Positions 7,263 through 16,941 of a stretch of DNA of 45,997 nt are shown here, piece by piece. The notes under the pieces are model-generated. The model was not told the DNA's origin and ran no database searches. It saw nothing but the letters and a program-made list of their open reading frames with translations. Source of the DNA: Burkholderiaceae bacterium. GTDB lineage: Bacteria; Pseudomonadota; Gammaproteobacteria; Burkholderiales; Burkholderiaceae_C. The number at the start of each line of letters is the position of its first letter. The stretch's first letter is position 1. The position numbers and the translations under genes are program-made. Where the stretch lies: assembly GCA_014879745.1 (NCBI GenBank), contig JACSRM010000227.1, positions 1 to 45,997 on the forward strand. The letters are read 5' to 3'.

Positions 7263-7844
7263 CTACGCTTGGCCGGGCGGCGCGTCGAAACGCAGTTCTC
7301 CGGCCGTCGCCACGCCGTTGCGTCGGCCCGGATACTCGAGCCACGCCATCGCGACGTTGAGCTCGTCGACGATGCGCGCCGCGTCGATGCGCGCTCCTTC
7401 GCGCGTCTCGATGCTCTCGGTCGTGTGCGCATCCGACACCAGCGTCAGGTCGTAGCCGCGGTCGAGCGCGGCGTAGGCCGTCGCGCGGATGCACCAGTTC
7501 GTCGCCGCACCCGCGAGCACGATGTGCGACGCCGCGCGGCGCGCGAGTTCGTCTTCGAGCGTCGTCTGCTCGAACGCCGAGTTGAAGCGCTTGTGAACGA
7601 CGGCTTCGTCCGCGCGCGGCGCGAGTTCCGACACCCATTGCCAGGCCGGCGTGTCCGGTGCGAGTTGCTCGTCGCCGTGCTGCACCCAGATCACCGGCAC
7701 GCCTTGCGTGCGCGCGCGCTCGACAGCGCGCGCGACATTGGCGACGATGCGCGGCGCGTCCCACGCATCGCGCACGACGCCGACCTGGACATCGACCACA
7801 ACCAATGCGGCATTGCCGCCTTCGCGTACGGTAGCCATCGTCAT
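7263..7844 (-). CDS. Isochorismatase-family cysteine hydrolase
   Basis: A 193-residue cysteine hydrolase with the family's catalytic triad: Asp18 (VVVDVQ), Lys85 (HKRFNSAF) and Cys118 (AGAATNWCIRATAYAALDRGYD). The start at 7844 is supported by a CGGGAG ribosome-binding sequence at 7847-7852; the ATG two codons later is possible. Such enzymes act on amides or related small molecules (nicotinamide, ureidoacrylate, N-carbamoylsarcosine); the substrate is not determinable here. It stands alone between the DUF2249 promoter and the sensor kinase gene on the same strand. Confidence 0.88.
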   Translation of the reverse strand: MTMATVREGGNAALVVVDVQVGVVRDAWDAPRIVANVARAVERARTQGVPVIWVQHGDEQLAPDTPAWQWVSELAPRADEAVVHKRFNSAFEQTTLEDELARRAASHIVLAGAATNWCIRATAYAALDRGYDLTLVSDAHTTESIETREGARIDAARIVDELNVAMAWLEYPGRRNGVATAGELRFDAPPGQA

Positions 7845-7948
7845 CGTCTCCCGAGAGCGCGGCACCGGCCCGCGCGCGACCGACTGTAGCGCGTCATCCG
7901 CGACGCCGCGCCGGACGAATCAGCAGGGCTTGCAGTGCGCACCGCCGG

Positions 7949-9373
7949 TCAGACCGGATACCGCGGTTCGATATCTTCGACCACGGGACACGCAAAAACG
8001 ATCTCGAAGCTCGTGATACCGCCCGCGCAGGTCGCGGCGATCGTCGCGCCGTGCGCCTGGACGATCGACTTCGTGATCGCGAGGCCGAGGCCGACGCCTT
8101 CGCTCGCCTTGCTGCGCGACGGGTCGACGCGATGGAAACGCTCGAAAACGCGCTCGAGATGCTCGGCCGGAATCGCCTCGCCCGGATTCTCGACGCGCAG
8201 TACCGTCTCGCCCGAAGGCCGGATCGCGACGCGCACCCGCACCGTGCCGCCGCGCGGCGTGTGGCGGATCGCGTTCGACAGCAGGTTGCCGAGCGCGCGG
8301 CGGATCATCAGGCGGTCGCCGTCGATGCCGCCCTCGCCTTCGAGCGCGAGGCCGACGCCGCGCTCGTCGGCATAGGCGTCGTAGAACGCGAACAGCGCCT
8401 GCGCCTCGGCGCCGAGGTCGACCCGCTCGCGATGCGGCACCATCAGGCCGTGGTCGCTCTGGGCGAGGAACAGCATGTCGGTGATCATGCGCGCGAGGCG
8501 CTCGTACTCTTCGAGATTGGAATAGAGGACCTCGCGGTATTCGTCGGCGCTGCGCGCCTTCGATACGGCGACCTCGGTCTGCGTGCGCAGGTTGCTGATC
8601 GGCGTGCGCAGCTCGTGCGCCAGGTCCGACGAGAAGTCCGACAGCCGCCGAAACGATTCCTCGAGCCGCGCCAGCATGTCGTTCAGCGCGCTCGCCAGGT
8701 CGACGAGTTCGGCCGGCACTGCGGCGAGCGGCAGCCGTTCCCCGAGGCGGCTCGCCGAGATGTCCTGCGTGACGCGCGCCATCGCCCGCATCGGCGCCAG
8801 GCCGCGGCGCGCGGCGGCCCAGCCGAGCAGCGCGGTGATCGCGATGCCGCCGCCGATCGCGAGCATCAGGCTGCGCCGAAACGCCGACAGGAAGACGAGG
8901 TGGTGCTCGATATCGAGCGCGACGGCGACCGTTGCCGGCCCCTGCCCCGCGATGCCGGTCGCGGCCTGCGCGACGATGCCGCGAAAGCTCTTGCCGCCCG
9001 CGTGCCAGACGAGCGGCGCAGGCGGCGCCGACGCATCAGCCTGCGCGAAAAGTGCCGCTGGAATGTCGGCGTGACCCGACGCGAACAACTCGCGGCCGTC
9101 GGCCGCGATGACGCGCAACGCGAGATCGTGGTGGCCGACGAGCGCATCGGCCAGGCTCGCCGCCGCGGCGTCCAGATCGCCGGGCGCCTGCACACGCGCG
9201 AGGCGGTGACGGACGAGTTCGAGCTTGCCTTCGAGTTCGGTCAGGTCCTGCTGCTCGAAGTGCGCCTCGACGAGATGGCCGACGAGCACGCCGACGCCGA
9301 TCAGCACCGCCGCCGACGCCGCGGCGAAGAGCAGCGTGAGCTGCAGCGTGATCGACGCCCGGGCGCGGATCAA
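7949..9373 (-). CDS. Heavy-metal sensor histidine kinase (CusS/CopS-like)
   Basis: A ~474-residue inner-membrane kinase. TM1 is at about 12-32, a periplasmic sensor domain at about 33-165 and TM2 at about 168-186, then HAMP, the H box [14 protein letters not shown] with phospho-acceptor His253, the N box [12 protein letters not shown] and the G box [10 protein letters not shown]. The start is inferred as TTG at 9373, forming a TTGA overlap with the response-regulator stop; no better start maintains TM1. It pairs with the OmpR-type regulator upstream, and the divergent operon encodes copper/metal export, so periplasmic Cu(I) or a similar soft metal is the likely signal. Confidence 0.9.
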   Translation of the reverse strand: MIRARASITLQLTLLFAAASAAVLIGVGVLVGHLVEAHFEQQDLTELEGKLELVRHRLARVQAPGDLDAAAASLADALVGHHDLALRVIAADGRELFASGHADIPAALFAQADASAPPAPLVWHAGGKSFRGIVAQAATGIAGQGPATVAVALDIEHHLVFLSAFRRSLMLAIGGGIAITALLGWAAARRGLAPMRAMARVTQDISASRLGERLPLAAVPAELVDLASALNDMLARLEESFRRLSDFSSDLAHELRTPISNLRTQTEVAVSKARSADEYREVLYSNLEEYERLARMITDMLFLAQSDHGLMVPHRERVDLGAEAQALFAFYDAYADERGVGLALEGEGGIDGDRLMIRRALGNLLSNAIRHTPRGGTVRVRVAIRPSGETVLRVENPGEAIPAEHLERVFERFHRVDPSRSKASEGVGLGLAITKSIVQAHGATIAATCAGGITSFEIVFACPVVEDIEPRYPV

Positions 9374-10050
9374 GCGCCGCCTTCCGCGTCGAGCACGTAG
9401 CCCATGCCGCGCACGGTGCGGATCAGCTTCGTCTGGAAGCCGTCGTCGATCTTCGCCCGCAGCCGGCGCACCGCGACCTCGATGACGTTGGTGTCGCTGT
9501 CGAAGTTCATGTCCCAGACCTGGGACGCGATCAGCGAGCGCGGCAGCACCTCGCCCTGGCGGCGCAGCAGCAGCTCGAGCAGCGCGAACTCCTTGGCGGT
9601 GAGGTCGATGCGGCGGCCGCCACGCGTGACGCGCCGGCGCAGCAGGTCGAGCTCCATGTCGGCGGCGCGCAAGTGCTCGGCCTCGATCCCCTTGCCGCGG
9701 CGCAGCAGCGTGCGAACGCGCGCCAGCAGCTCGGCGAACGCGAAGGGCTTCAGCAGGTAGTCGTCGGCGCCCGACTCGAGGCCCTTCACGCGGTCCTCGA
9801 CCTGGTCGCGCGCGGTGAGGAACAGCACCGGCATGCGCAGCCCCGCGGCGCGGATGTCGCGCAGCACCTGCCAGCCGTCGATGCCGGGCAGCATGACGTC
9901 GAGCACGACGAGATCGTAGTCCTGCGTCAGCGCCTGGTGGCGGCCGTCGAGCCCGTCGCGAACGAGGTCGGCGACAAAGCCGGCCTCGGCGAGCCCCTGC
10001 TTCAGGTAGTCGCCGGTCTTGGGTTCGTCTTCGACGATCAGGATCTTCAT
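9370..10050 (-). CDS. OmpR-family response regulator (CusR/CopR-like)
   Basis: A 226-residue response regulator. The receiver domain has acidic residues EDE (7-9), phospho-acceptor Asp51 (VLDVMLPG), LTARD and the KPF lysine; the C-terminal winged helix has [55 protein letters not shown], the typical heavy-metal-regulator form. It overlaps the kinase start by 4 bp. It probably binds the ATGACAA-N2-TTGTAAT site at 10105-10120 in the divergent promoter region and activates the metal export genes. Confidence 0.93.
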   Translation of the reverse strand: MKILIVEDEPKTGDYLKQGLAEAGFVADLVRDGLDGRHQALTQDYDLVVLDVMLPGIDGWQVLRDIRAAGLRMPVLFLTARDQVEDRVKGLESGADDYLLKPFAFAELLARVRTLLRRGKGIEAEHLRAADMELDLLRRRVTRGGRRIDLTAKEFALLELLLRRQGEVLPRSLIASQVWDMNFDSDTNVIEVAVRRLRAKIDDGFQTKLIRTVRGMGYVLDAEGGA

Positions 10051-10104
10051 CGTTGGATTCTTCGACGTGCGATTGTGCGCGGCGCGCTGCCGTGGCGGCC
10101 GAAG

Positions 10105-10120
10105 ATGACAACTTTGTAAT
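10105..10120. promoter_or_regulatory. CusR/CopR-type box in the divergent promoter region
   Basis: ATGACAA-CT-TTGTAAT matches the CusR/CopR palindrome ATGACAA-N2-TTGTCAT with one mismatch. It lies 55 bp upstream of the regulator start and 69 bp upstream of the DUF411 gene, so it can serve both divergent units. Confidence 0.72.
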
Positions 10121-10188
10121 CCGGCTGCAAACCGGCTGACAGCATCGCGGCGGCAGCATAGGCGCCATCCGTTGATCACACGACCGCG

Positions 10189-10665
10189 ATGAACCTTGCA
10201 TCTCATTTGATCGGCCGCCGCCGCTTCGGCACGGCGATCGCCGCCCTTGCGCTCGCACCCTTTGCTCCGGCCCGGGCCAACGAGCCGCCGCTGATCGAAG
10301 TCTGGAAGTCGCCGACTTGCGGCTGCTGCAAGGACTGGATCGCGCACGTCGAGGCAAACGGCTTTCGCACCCGCACCCACGACAACGGCAACACCGACGC
10401 CCGCCAGCGGCTCGGCGTCGACATCCGCTACGGCTCGTGCCACACCGCACTCGTCGGCGGCTATGCGATCGAAGGCCACGTGCCGGCGCGCGAGATCAAG
10501 CGATTGCTGAAGGAAAAACCCGCCGCGATCGGGCTTGCGGTGCCGGCGATGCCGCTCGGCTCGCCCGGCATGGACGGCCCCGAATACGGCGGGCGCAAGG
10601 ACGCCTACGACGTCCTGCTGCTGACCAAGGGCAAAGGCGCGAGCGTCTTCCAGGCCTACCGATGA
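10189..10665 (+). CDS. DUF411 periplasmic metal-binding protein
   Basis: A 158-residue exported protein. The leader carries GRRRF before a hydrophobic stretch and ends in ARA/NE, so it resembles a Tat or Sec signal. The mature domain begins [23 protein letters not shown], a thioredoxin-like DUF411 fold with the CGCC motif (about residues 44-47), plus [23 protein letters not shown] and the PMGSPGM-like [11 protein letters not shown]411 proteins accompany copper-resistance operons and probably bind Cu in the periplasm. It is the first gene of a cluster with 4-bp stop/start overlaps through the adaptor. Confidence 0.88.
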   Translation: MNLASHLIGRRRFGTAIAALALAPFAPARANEPPLIEVWKSPTCGCCKDWIAHVEANGFRTRTHDNGNTDARQRLGVDIRYGSCHTALVGGYAIEGHVPAREIKRLLKEKPAAIGLAVPAMPLGSPGMDGPEYGGRKDAYDVLLLTKGKGASVFQAYR

Positions 10666-11855
10666 AGCCGGCGTGGGCGCTCGCGCTCGCGGCGCTGATC
10701 GCCTCGCCGCTGCACGCGCAGACGCTCGCCCAGGCGCTGGCCCAGGCCTGGGCGCACGCGCCGCAGGCCGGTGCATTCGCCGCGCGCGACGCCGAGGCAC
10801 AGGCCGGCAGCGAGCTTGCGTCGAACCTGCTCGCGGCGCCCGCTTCGGTATCCATCTCGACCTTGAACGACCGGCTCGGCAGCGGCGAAGGTCTGCAGGA
10901 GTGGGAGGTCGAACTGACGCTGCCGCTGTGGCTGCCGGGGCAGCGCGGCGCACGCGAGACGCAGGCGCAAAGCGCTGCCGACGAGGTCGCCGCGCGGCGC
11001 CGCGCGCTGCGCCTGCAGCTTGCCGGCGAACTGCGCGACGCGTGGTGGGCGCTTGCCGCGGCGCGCGCCGACGCGGTGCTTGCCGATCAGCGCCTCGCGA
11101 CCGCTGCCGCGCTCGAAGCCGATGTCCAGCGCCGCGTGAAGGCGGGCGATCTGGCGCGCGTCGATGCCAACCTCGCGGCGGGCGAACGGCTCGCCGCGCG
11201 GTCCGCGCAGCTCGACGCCGGCCGCGCGCTGCGCAGCGCCGAGCAGGCCTGGCGCCAACTTACCGGCAACCCGCCGCCGGCAACGCTCGCGCCCGAAGCG
11301 CCCGCCGCCGCATCCGCCCCGGACGACGACCACCCCGCACTTGCCGCCATGCTTGCCGCGTCGCGCACGGCGCAGGCGAGCCTTCAGGTTGCCGCAGCGA
11401 CGCGGCGCGACGCGCCCGAACTCGCGCTGCGCTACTTTCGCGACCGCCCGACGTACAACGACGAGCCGAGCCACGCGGTCGGCGTCAAGTTGACGCTGCC
11501 GTTCTCGTCGGGTCCGCGCCTGCGCCAGGAAAGCGCCGGCCTGCAGGCCGAGCTGGCACAGGCCGACGGCGAACTCGAGCAGGCGCGGCGCAAGCTTGCG
11601 CTGGACGCCGAGACGGCACGCCTCGACCTCGACGCCGCGCGGCGCCAGATCGAGCTGGCGCGCGAGCGGCGCACGCTCGACGCCGACACGCTGGCGCTTG
11701 CGCAGAAGTCGTTCGCGCTCGGCGAATCGGGGCTGCCCGCGCTGCTGCTCGCGCGCGCCGCCGCCTACGCGGCAGACGCGTTGCTCGTCCGCGAGGAGAT
11801 CGCCGCCGACGCGGCGCAATCGCGCCTGAACCAGGCGCTCGGAGTACTGCCATGA
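10662..11855 (+). CDS. TolC-family outer-membrane efflux protein
   Basis: A 397-residue protein with a signal peptide (cleavage near LHA/Q at about residue 18) and the alternating long helices and beta hairpins of TolC/CusC proteins: [23 protein letters not shown], then [19 protein letters not shown], and in the second repeat [26 protein letters not shown]. It forms the outer-membrane channel of a tripartite RND exporter with the adaptor and pump downstream. It starts inside the DUF411 stop (ATGA) and its own stop overlaps the next start in the same way. It is shorter than E. coli CusC (about 460 residues) but carries both repeats. Confidence 0.88.
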   Translation: MKPAWALALAALIASPLHAQTLAQALAQAWAHAPQAGAFAARDAEAQAGSELASNLLAAPASVSISTLNDRLGSGEGLQEWEVELTLPLWLPGQRGARETQAQSAADEVAARRRALRLQLAGELRDAWWALAAARADAVLADQRLATAAALEADVQRRVKAGDLARVDANLAAGERLAARSAQLDAGRALRSAEQAWRQLTGNPPPATLAPEAPAAASAPDDDHPALAAMLAASRTAQASLQVAAATRRDAPELALRYFRDRPTYNDEPSHAVGVKLTLPFSSGPRLRQESAGLQAELAQADGELEQARRKLALDAETARLDLDAARRQIELARERRTLDADTLALAQKSFALGESGLPALLLARAAAYAADALLVREEIAADAAQSRLNQALGVLP

Positions 11856-12424
11856 GATCGGCTGCGATCGTTCTTGCGTTGCTGCTGGCCGGCAACGCCT
11901 TCGCCCACGGCGGCGAGGACCACGGCGACGGCGCTGCTGCCACGCCAGCCGCCGCGGTCGAAGCCGGCCCGCGCGCAACCGCCGCGAGCGAGGACTTCGA
12001 ACTCGTCGCGCTGCCGCAGGGCGACAAGCTGCTGATTTACCTCGACCGCTTCGCGACCAACGAGCCGGTTGCCGGCGCGACGATCGAGATCGAAAGCGGC
12101 GCGTTCAAGGCCGTCGCCGCTGCGGTCGGACCCGGGGTCTACGCGGTCACCGGCGACGCCTTCAAGACACCCGGCCGCCACGCGCTGACGATCACGATCG
12201 AGACCGACGCAAAGTCCGGCGGCATCTCCGATCTGCTGAGCGCGACGCTCGACGTTGCGGCGCCGAAGGCTGCCGGCGGCGATTCCGATATCCGCTCGCC
12301 GCTGGCCATCGCCGGCCTCGGTCCGACGACGCTGTCGCTCGTCGTCGCTGTCGTGCTGCTCGCGATCGGCGCGATCGCATGGCGCCGCCGCGCTCGCGCA
12401 GGCACCGAAGGACCGACGCCATGA
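11852..12424 (+). CDS. His-rich periplasmic/membrane-anchored protein of the metal efflux operon
   Basis: A 190-residue protein I cannot assign to a named family. A signal peptide ends at FA/HGGEDHGDG, leaving a His/Asp-rich metal-binding N-terminus. A beta-rich domain follows (LVALPQGDKLLIYLDRFATNEPVAGATIEIESGAFKAV...GVYAVTGDAF), and a C-terminal transmembrane segment (about 158-178) ends in Arg-rich cytosolic residues. The mature adaptor encoded next begins similarly (HGDEDHG), suggesting related metal-capture tails. It is coupled by ATGA overlaps to the TolC-like and adaptor genes, so it probably serves as a metal-delivery or accessory subunit. Confidence 0.72.
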   Translation: MRSAAIVLALLLAGNAFAHGGEDHGDGAAATPAAAVEAGPRATAASEDFELVALPQGDKLLIYLDRFATNEPVAGATIEIESGAFKAVAAAVGPGVYAVTGDAFKTPGRHALTITIETDAKSGGISDLLSATLDVAAPKAAGGDSDIRSPLAIAGLGPTTLSLVVAVVLLAIGAIAWRRRARAGTEGPTP

Positions 12425-13545
12425 GCAACAGCCTCGTACGGGCGACGCTGCTCGCCGCCGCACTGCTCGCCCCGCTGCTCGCCATCGCGCACGGCGACGA
12501 GGACCACGGGCCAAGCGAGGCCCCCGCCGCCGCAACGCTGCCGAGCGGCAGCGCGCCGCAGCGCCTGCCCGACGGCAGCGTCTTCGTGCCGAAGGCGGTG
12601 CAGCACCAGCTCGGCGTGCGAACCGAGCTTGCGACGCTCGGGCCGCTCGCGGCGTCGGTCGAACTCAACGGCCGCGTCGTCGCCGACCCTGCCGCGAGCG
12701 GCCTCGTGCAGGCAAGCCAGCCGGGCCGCATCGAGCCGCCGGCAGCCGGCCTGCCGACGCTCGGCCAGAGGGTCGCGCAGGGGCAGGTGCTGGCCTGGCT
12801 GCGGCCGGCGGCGAGCAGCATCGACATCGCGAACCAGCGCGCGCAACTCGCCGCGCTCGACGCCGAGGCCGCGCTTGCCGCCAAGCGTGTCGAACGCGTC
12901 GAGCAGCTCGAAGGCGCGCTGCCGCAAAAGGAGATCGACGCCGCGCGCGTCGAGCGCGCCGCGATCGACAAGCGCCGCGCCGCGGTGCGCGCGAGCGTCG
13001 ATCGCGCCGAAGCGCTGCGCGCGCCGGTGGCGGGCGTGATCAGCGCCGCGGCGGTGAGCGCCGGCCAGGTCGTCGATGCACGCGAGACGGTGTTCGAGGT
13101 CGTCGATCCGGCGCGCCTCGCGGTCGAGGCGCTCGCCTACGACCCGGCGCTCGCGCAGGGCATCACCAAGGCATCGGCCGCGCTGCCGGGCGGCGGCACG
13201 GCCAAGCTCGGCTTCGTCGGCGCCGGCCGCCAGTTGCGCGAGCAGGCGCTGCCGCTGCTGTTTCGCGTCGCCGCCGCCGACGCGCCGCTCGCCGTCGGCC
13301 AGCCGCTCGCGGTGACGGTGCAGACCGGCCGCAGCGTCGAAGGCGTCGCGCTGCCGCGCGCGGCGCTCGCTCGCAATGCGGCCGGCGACTGGATCGTCTG
13401 GCTGCACACCGGCGCCGAACAGTTCGCGCCGCGCAAGGTCGCGTTCCAGGCGCTCGACGCCGGCCGCGTCGCGGTCACCGCCGGTGTGCACGGCGGCGAC
13501 CGCGTCGTGACGCAGGGCGCGAGCCTGCTCGGCCAGGTCCGGTAG
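12421..13545 (+). CDS. RND efflux periplasmic adaptor subunit (CusB-like)
   Basis: A 374-residue membrane-fusion protein. A signal peptide is followed by the His-rich start HGDEDHG, then the barrel-sandwich/lipoyl halves (GRVVADPAASGLVQASQPGRIEPPAAGLPTLGQRVAQGQVLAWL and RAPVAGVISAAAVSAGQVVDARETVFEVVDPARL), a helical hairpin between them, and a beta-barrel and membrane-proximal domain ending RVVTQGASLLGQVR. It links the inner-membrane pump to the TolC-like channel. The start overlaps the preceding stop (ATGA). The stop codon TAG (13543-13545) coincides with the first bases of a 268-bp palindromic element, so the original C-terminus may have been altered. Confidence 0.9.
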   Translation: MSNSLVRATLLAAALLAPLLAIAHGDEDHGPSEAPAAATLPSGSAPQRLPDGSVFVPKAVQHQLGVRTELATLGPLAASVELNGRVVADPAASGLVQASQPGRIEPPAAGLPTLGQRVAQGQVLAWLRPAASSIDIANQRAQLAALDAEAALAAKRVERVEQLEGALPQKEIDAARVERAAIDKRRAAVRASVDRAEALRAPVAGVISAAAVSAGQVVDARETVFEVVDPARLAVEALAYDPALAQGITKASAALPGGGTAKLGFVGAGRQLREQALPLLFRVAAADAPLAVGQPLAVTVQTGRSVEGVALPRAALARNAAGDWIVWLHTGAEQFAPRKVAFQALDAGRVAVTAGVHGGDRVVTQGASLLGQVR

Positions 13546-13810
13546 GGCCTGTTCACACTACGGGAAGAGACCGCGTTGTGACCAGGAATGCCGCAGGCAA
13601 GGCGCAAACCGCAGCCGGGTTGGACACCCGGCGAGGATTTGCAACGCCGCATGCGGCATTCCTGGCCGCAACCCGAAGGGAAGGCCCGCCGGCACGGGCC
13701 ACTTATCGTTGCATCGTTTGCCCGCACGTCAGTCCCGTCGGCGCGCTGCGCCTGGATTGGCCCGTGCCGGCGGGCCTTCGCGGCCCTTCCCGTAGTGTGA
13801 ACAGGCCCTA
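13543..13810 (+). repeat. 268-bp structured palindromic element (copy A)
   Basis: Terminal inverted repeats start TAGGGCCTGTTCACACTACG and continue GGAAG; the right end is their perfect complement, finishing in CCCTA at 13810. Inside are a hairpin with 14-bp arms (CCAGGAATGCCGCA/TGCGGCATTCCTGG) and one with 21-bp arms (13681-13701 with about 13758-13778). The core at about 13595-13650 reads GCAAGGCGCAAACCGCAGC, a small hairpin, then CGAGGATTTGCAACGCCGC. The core recurs at 36086-36141 and, inverted, at 33951-34005. The ends supply the adaptor stop codon and lie 1 bp from the pump ATG. Confidence 0.85.
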
Positions 13811-13811
13811 A

Positions 13812-16800
13812 ATGTTCGAGGCGCTGATCCGCTTCAGCCTGCGCCAGCGCCAGCTGGTGCTGTGCGTTTCGCTGTTGCTCGTCGTCGCCGGTGGGTTGAC
13901 GGTGCGCCAGATGCCGGTCGATGTGTTCCCCGACCTCGACCGGCCGACGGTGACGCTGATGACCGAGGCCGGCGGCATGGCGCCGGAGGAAGTCGAGCAG
14001 CTCGTCAGCCTGCCGATCGAATCGGCGATGAACGGCATGCCGGGCGTGACGCGCGTGCGATCGGTATCGGGCGTCGGGCTGTCGATCGTCTACGTCGAGT
14101 TCGCCTGGGGCACGGACATCTACCGCAACCGCCAGCAGGTCAGCGAGCGGCTCAACCTCGTGCGCGAGCAGATACCGCCCGGCGTGCTGCCGCAGCTCGG
14201 GCCGATCTCGTCGATCATGGGCGAGATCCTGCTCATCGCGCTGCCGGCCGACCCGGCCAAGGCGAGCCCGATGCAGGTGCGCGAGTTCGCCGACTGGGTG
14301 CTGCGCCCGCGGCTCCTGACGATCCCCGGCATCGCTCAGGTGATCCCGATCGGCGGCGAAGTGCGGGAGTACCGCGTCGCGCTGCGTCCGGCGCAGCTGC
14401 AGGCGCTGGCCGTCGAGCGCGCCAAGCTCGACGCCGCGCTCGCCGATTTCGGCGCCAACACGAGCGGCGGCTTTCTCGAGGCGCAGGGCCGCGAGGTGCT
14501 GATCCGCCAGATCGGCCGCACGCACCGCATCGAGGATCTGCGCAACCTCGTCGTCGATGTGAAGAACGGCCAGCCGATATTGCTGTCGCAGCTCGCCGAC
14601 GTGACGATCGTCGCCGCCACCAAGCGCGGCGACGCGAGCTACAACGCCAAGCCCGCCGTCGTGCTGTCGGTGCAGAAGCAGCCCGGCGCCGACAGCGTGC
14701 GGCTCACGCGCGAGGTCGAGGCGGCAATCGCGTCGCTTGCGGCGAGCCTGCCGGCGGGGATGGAAAAGCCGCAGTTCCTCTTTCGCCAGGCCGACTTCAT
14801 CGAGCATTCGGTCGGCAACGTCGTCGAGGCGCTGCGCGACGGCGCGATCCTCGTCGCGATCGTGCTGTTCGCGTTCCTGCTCAACGTCCGCACGACGCTG
14901 ATCTCGCTGGCCGCGATTCCGGTCTCGCTGCTCGCGACGGCACTCGTCTTCCACGCCTTCGGCCTGTCGATCAACACGATGACGCTCGGCGGCCTCGCGA
15001 TCGCGATCGGCGAACTGGTCGACGACGCCGTCGTCGGCGTCGAGAACGTGCTGCGCCGCCTGAAGCTCAATCGCGCGCTGCCCGCGCCGAAGCCGGCGAT
15101 CGAGGTCATCGCGAAGGCGACGCTCGAGGTGCGCTCGGCGATCGTCTACGCGACGGTCATCATCGTCCTCGTCTTCGTGCCGCTCTTCGTGCTGCCGGGA
15201 ATCGAGGGGCGGCTCTTCACGCCGCTGGGCATCGCCTACATCGTCTCGATCCTCGCCAGCATGATCGTCTCGGTGACGCTGACGCCGGTGCTCGCCTACT
15301 ACCTGCTGCCGGGGATGAAGCGGCTCGATCATGGCGACGGCGCGCTCGTCGCCTGGCTCAAGCGGCTCGATGCGCGGCTGCTCCGCTGGTCGTTCGCGCA
15401 CTCGGGCAAGCTGCTCGCCGCCGCGCTCGCCGCCGTCGCCGTCGCGGCGGCCAGCATCGCCTTCTTCCCGCGCTCGTTCCTGCCGCCGTTCAACGAGGGC
15501 ACGCTGACGATCAACGTGCTGCTGAACCCGGGGAGCTCGCTTGCCGAATCGAACCGCGTCGGCACGCTCGCCGAGCAGCTCGCCGCCGCCGTGCCCGAGG
15601 TCACGCAGGTCGGCCGGCGCACCGGCCGCGCCGAACTCGACGAGCACGCCGAGGGCGTGCACTACACCGAGATGGACGTCGATCTGAAGCCGTCCGCGCG
15701 CAGCCGCGACGAGATCGTCGCCGACATCCGCAAGCGGCTGGCCGTGCTGCCGGCGGCGATCAGCATCGGCCAGCCGATCTCGCACCGGCTCGACCATTTG
15801 CTGTCGGGCGTGCGGGCGCAGATCGCGCTGAAACTCTACGGCGACGACCTCGACACGCTGCGCGGCCTGGCAGATGAACTGCGCGAGCGGCTGGCGGCAA
15901 TCCCCGGCATCACCGACCTGCAGATCGAGAAGCAGGTGCTGATCCCGCAGGTCAAGATCCGCGTCGACTACGACGCCGCGGCGCGCCACGGCGTCGCGCC
16001 CGGCGCGCTGCTGCGATCGCTCGAGCAGATGATCGACGGCGAGCGCATCACGCAGGTGATCGAGGGCAACCGCCGCTTCGACCTCGTCGTGCGTCTGCCC
16101 GACGCGGCGCGCGACGTCGACGCGCTCGCGAAGCTGCCGATAGCGACGCCGCTTGGCAGCGTGCCGCTCGCGCAGCTCGCGACGATCGACGACGGCGACG
16201 GGCCGAACCAGATCAGCCGCGAGAACGGCCGAAGGCGGATCGTCATCTCGGCCAACACCGACGGCAGCGACATGGCGAAGACGATCGCCGCGGTGCGCGC
16301 CGAGCTGGACGCCCGGCCGCTGCCGGAAGGCTACTTCACCGCGCTCGAAGGCCAGTTCCAGGCGCAGGAGGAAGCGTCGCGCCTGATCGCGCTGCTCGCA
16401 CTCGTCTCGCTCGCGCTGATCTTCCTCGTCCTCTACAGCCGCTACCGCTCTTCGACGCTCGCGCTCATCATCATGGGCAATATCCCGCTCGCGCTCGTCG
16501 GCAGCGTCGCCGCGCTGTGGATCTCGGGCCAGCCGCTGTCGGTCGCCGCGCTCGTCGGCTTCGTCACGCTCGCCGGCATCGCGACGCGCAACGGCATCCT
16601 GAAGATCAGCCACTACATCAACCTGTGCGCGTTCGAAGGCGAACGATTCGGCCAGCCGATGATCGTGCGCGGCTCGCTCGAGCGGCTGACTCCGGTGCTG
16701 ATGACGGCGCTCGTCGCCGCGTTCGCGCTCGTGCCGCTGCTGCTCGCGGCCGACGCGCCGGGCAAGGAAGTGCTGCACCCGGTCGCCGTCGTCATCTTCG

Positions 16801-16916
16801 GCGGGCTCGTCAGCTCGACACTGCTCGACAGCCTGCTCACGCCATTGATGTTCTGGCGCTGGGGCGAAAAGCCGCTCGCCCGCTTGCTTGCCGCGCACGA
16901 AGCGCAGAGTTTTTGA
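13812..16916 (+). CDS. RND heavy-metal efflux pump (CusA/CzcA family)
   Basis: A 1034-residue inner-membrane proton/metal antiporter of the HME-RND group. TM1 is at about 12-30. A large periplasmic domain opens with VDVFPDLDRPTVTLMTEAGGMAPEEVEQLVSLPIE, followed by the TM2-TM6 block with the TM4 signature GGLAIAIGELVDDAVVGVENVLRRL, then the second periplasmic domain and TM7-TM12. Acidic residues in TM4 (Glu/Asp-Asp) fit proton coupling. The TM4 motif differs from the E. coli CusA form, so Cu(I)/Ag(I) versus divalent export is not certain; context favours copper. It is separated from its adaptor gene by element A, which may alter coupling or mRNA stability. Confidence 0.9.
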   Translation: MFEALIRFSLRQRQLVLCVSLLLVVAGGLTVRQMPVDVFPDLDRPTVTLMTEAGGMAPEEVEQLVSLPIESAMNGMPGVTRVRSVSGVGLSIVYVEFAWGTDIYRNRQQVSERLNLVREQIPPGVLPQLGPISSIMGEILLIALPADPAKASPMQVREFADWVLRPRLLTIPGIAQVIPIGGEVREYRVALRPAQLQALAVERAKLDAALADFGANTSGGFLEAQGREVLIRQIGRTHRIEDLRNLVVDVKNGQPILLSQLADVTIVAATKRGDASYNAKPAVVLSVQKQPGADSVRLTREVEAAIASLAASLPAGMEKPQFLFRQADFIEHSVGNVVEALRDGAILVAIVLFAFLLNVRTTLISLAAIPVSLLATALVFHAFGLSINTMTLGGLAIAIGELVDDAVVGVENVLRRLKLNRALPAPKPAIEVIAKATLEVRSAIVYATVIIVLVFVPLFVLPGIEGRLFTPLGIAYIVSILASMIVSVTLTPVLAYYLLPGMKRLDHGDGALVAWLKRLDARLLRWSFAHSGKLLAAALAAVAVAAASIAFFPRSFLPPFNEGTLTINVLLNPGSSLAESNRVGTLAEQLAAAVPEVTQVGRRTGRAELDEHAEGVHYTEMDVDLKPSARSRDEIVADIRKRLAVLPAAISIGQPISHRLDHLLSGVRAQIALKLYGDDLDTLRGLADELRERLAAIPGITDLQIEKQVLIPQVKIRVDYDAAARHGVAPGALLRSLEQMIDGERITQVIEGNRRFDLVVRLPDAARDVDALAKLPIATPLGSVPLAQLATIDDGDGPNQISRENGRRRIVISANTDGSDMAKTIAAVRAELDARPLPEGYFTALEGQFQAQEEASRLIALLALVSLALIFLVLYSRYRSSTLALIIMGNIPLALVGSVAALWISGQPLSVAALVGFVTLAGIATRNGILKISHYINLCAFEGERFGQPMIVRGSLERLTPVLMTALVAAFALVPLLLAADAPGKEVLHPVAVVIFGGLVSSTLLDSLLTPLMFWRWGEKPLARLLAAHEAQSF

Positions 16917-16941
16917 TCGACCACCCCGCAAGGAGAAGACC

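Noticed and set aside
5607-7889. Long plus-strand frame of about 760 codons opposite ccoG and the DUF2249 and isochorismatase genes
   Set aside because: Shadow of recognised genes on the other strand, with no domain-like sequence and improbable amino-acid composition.
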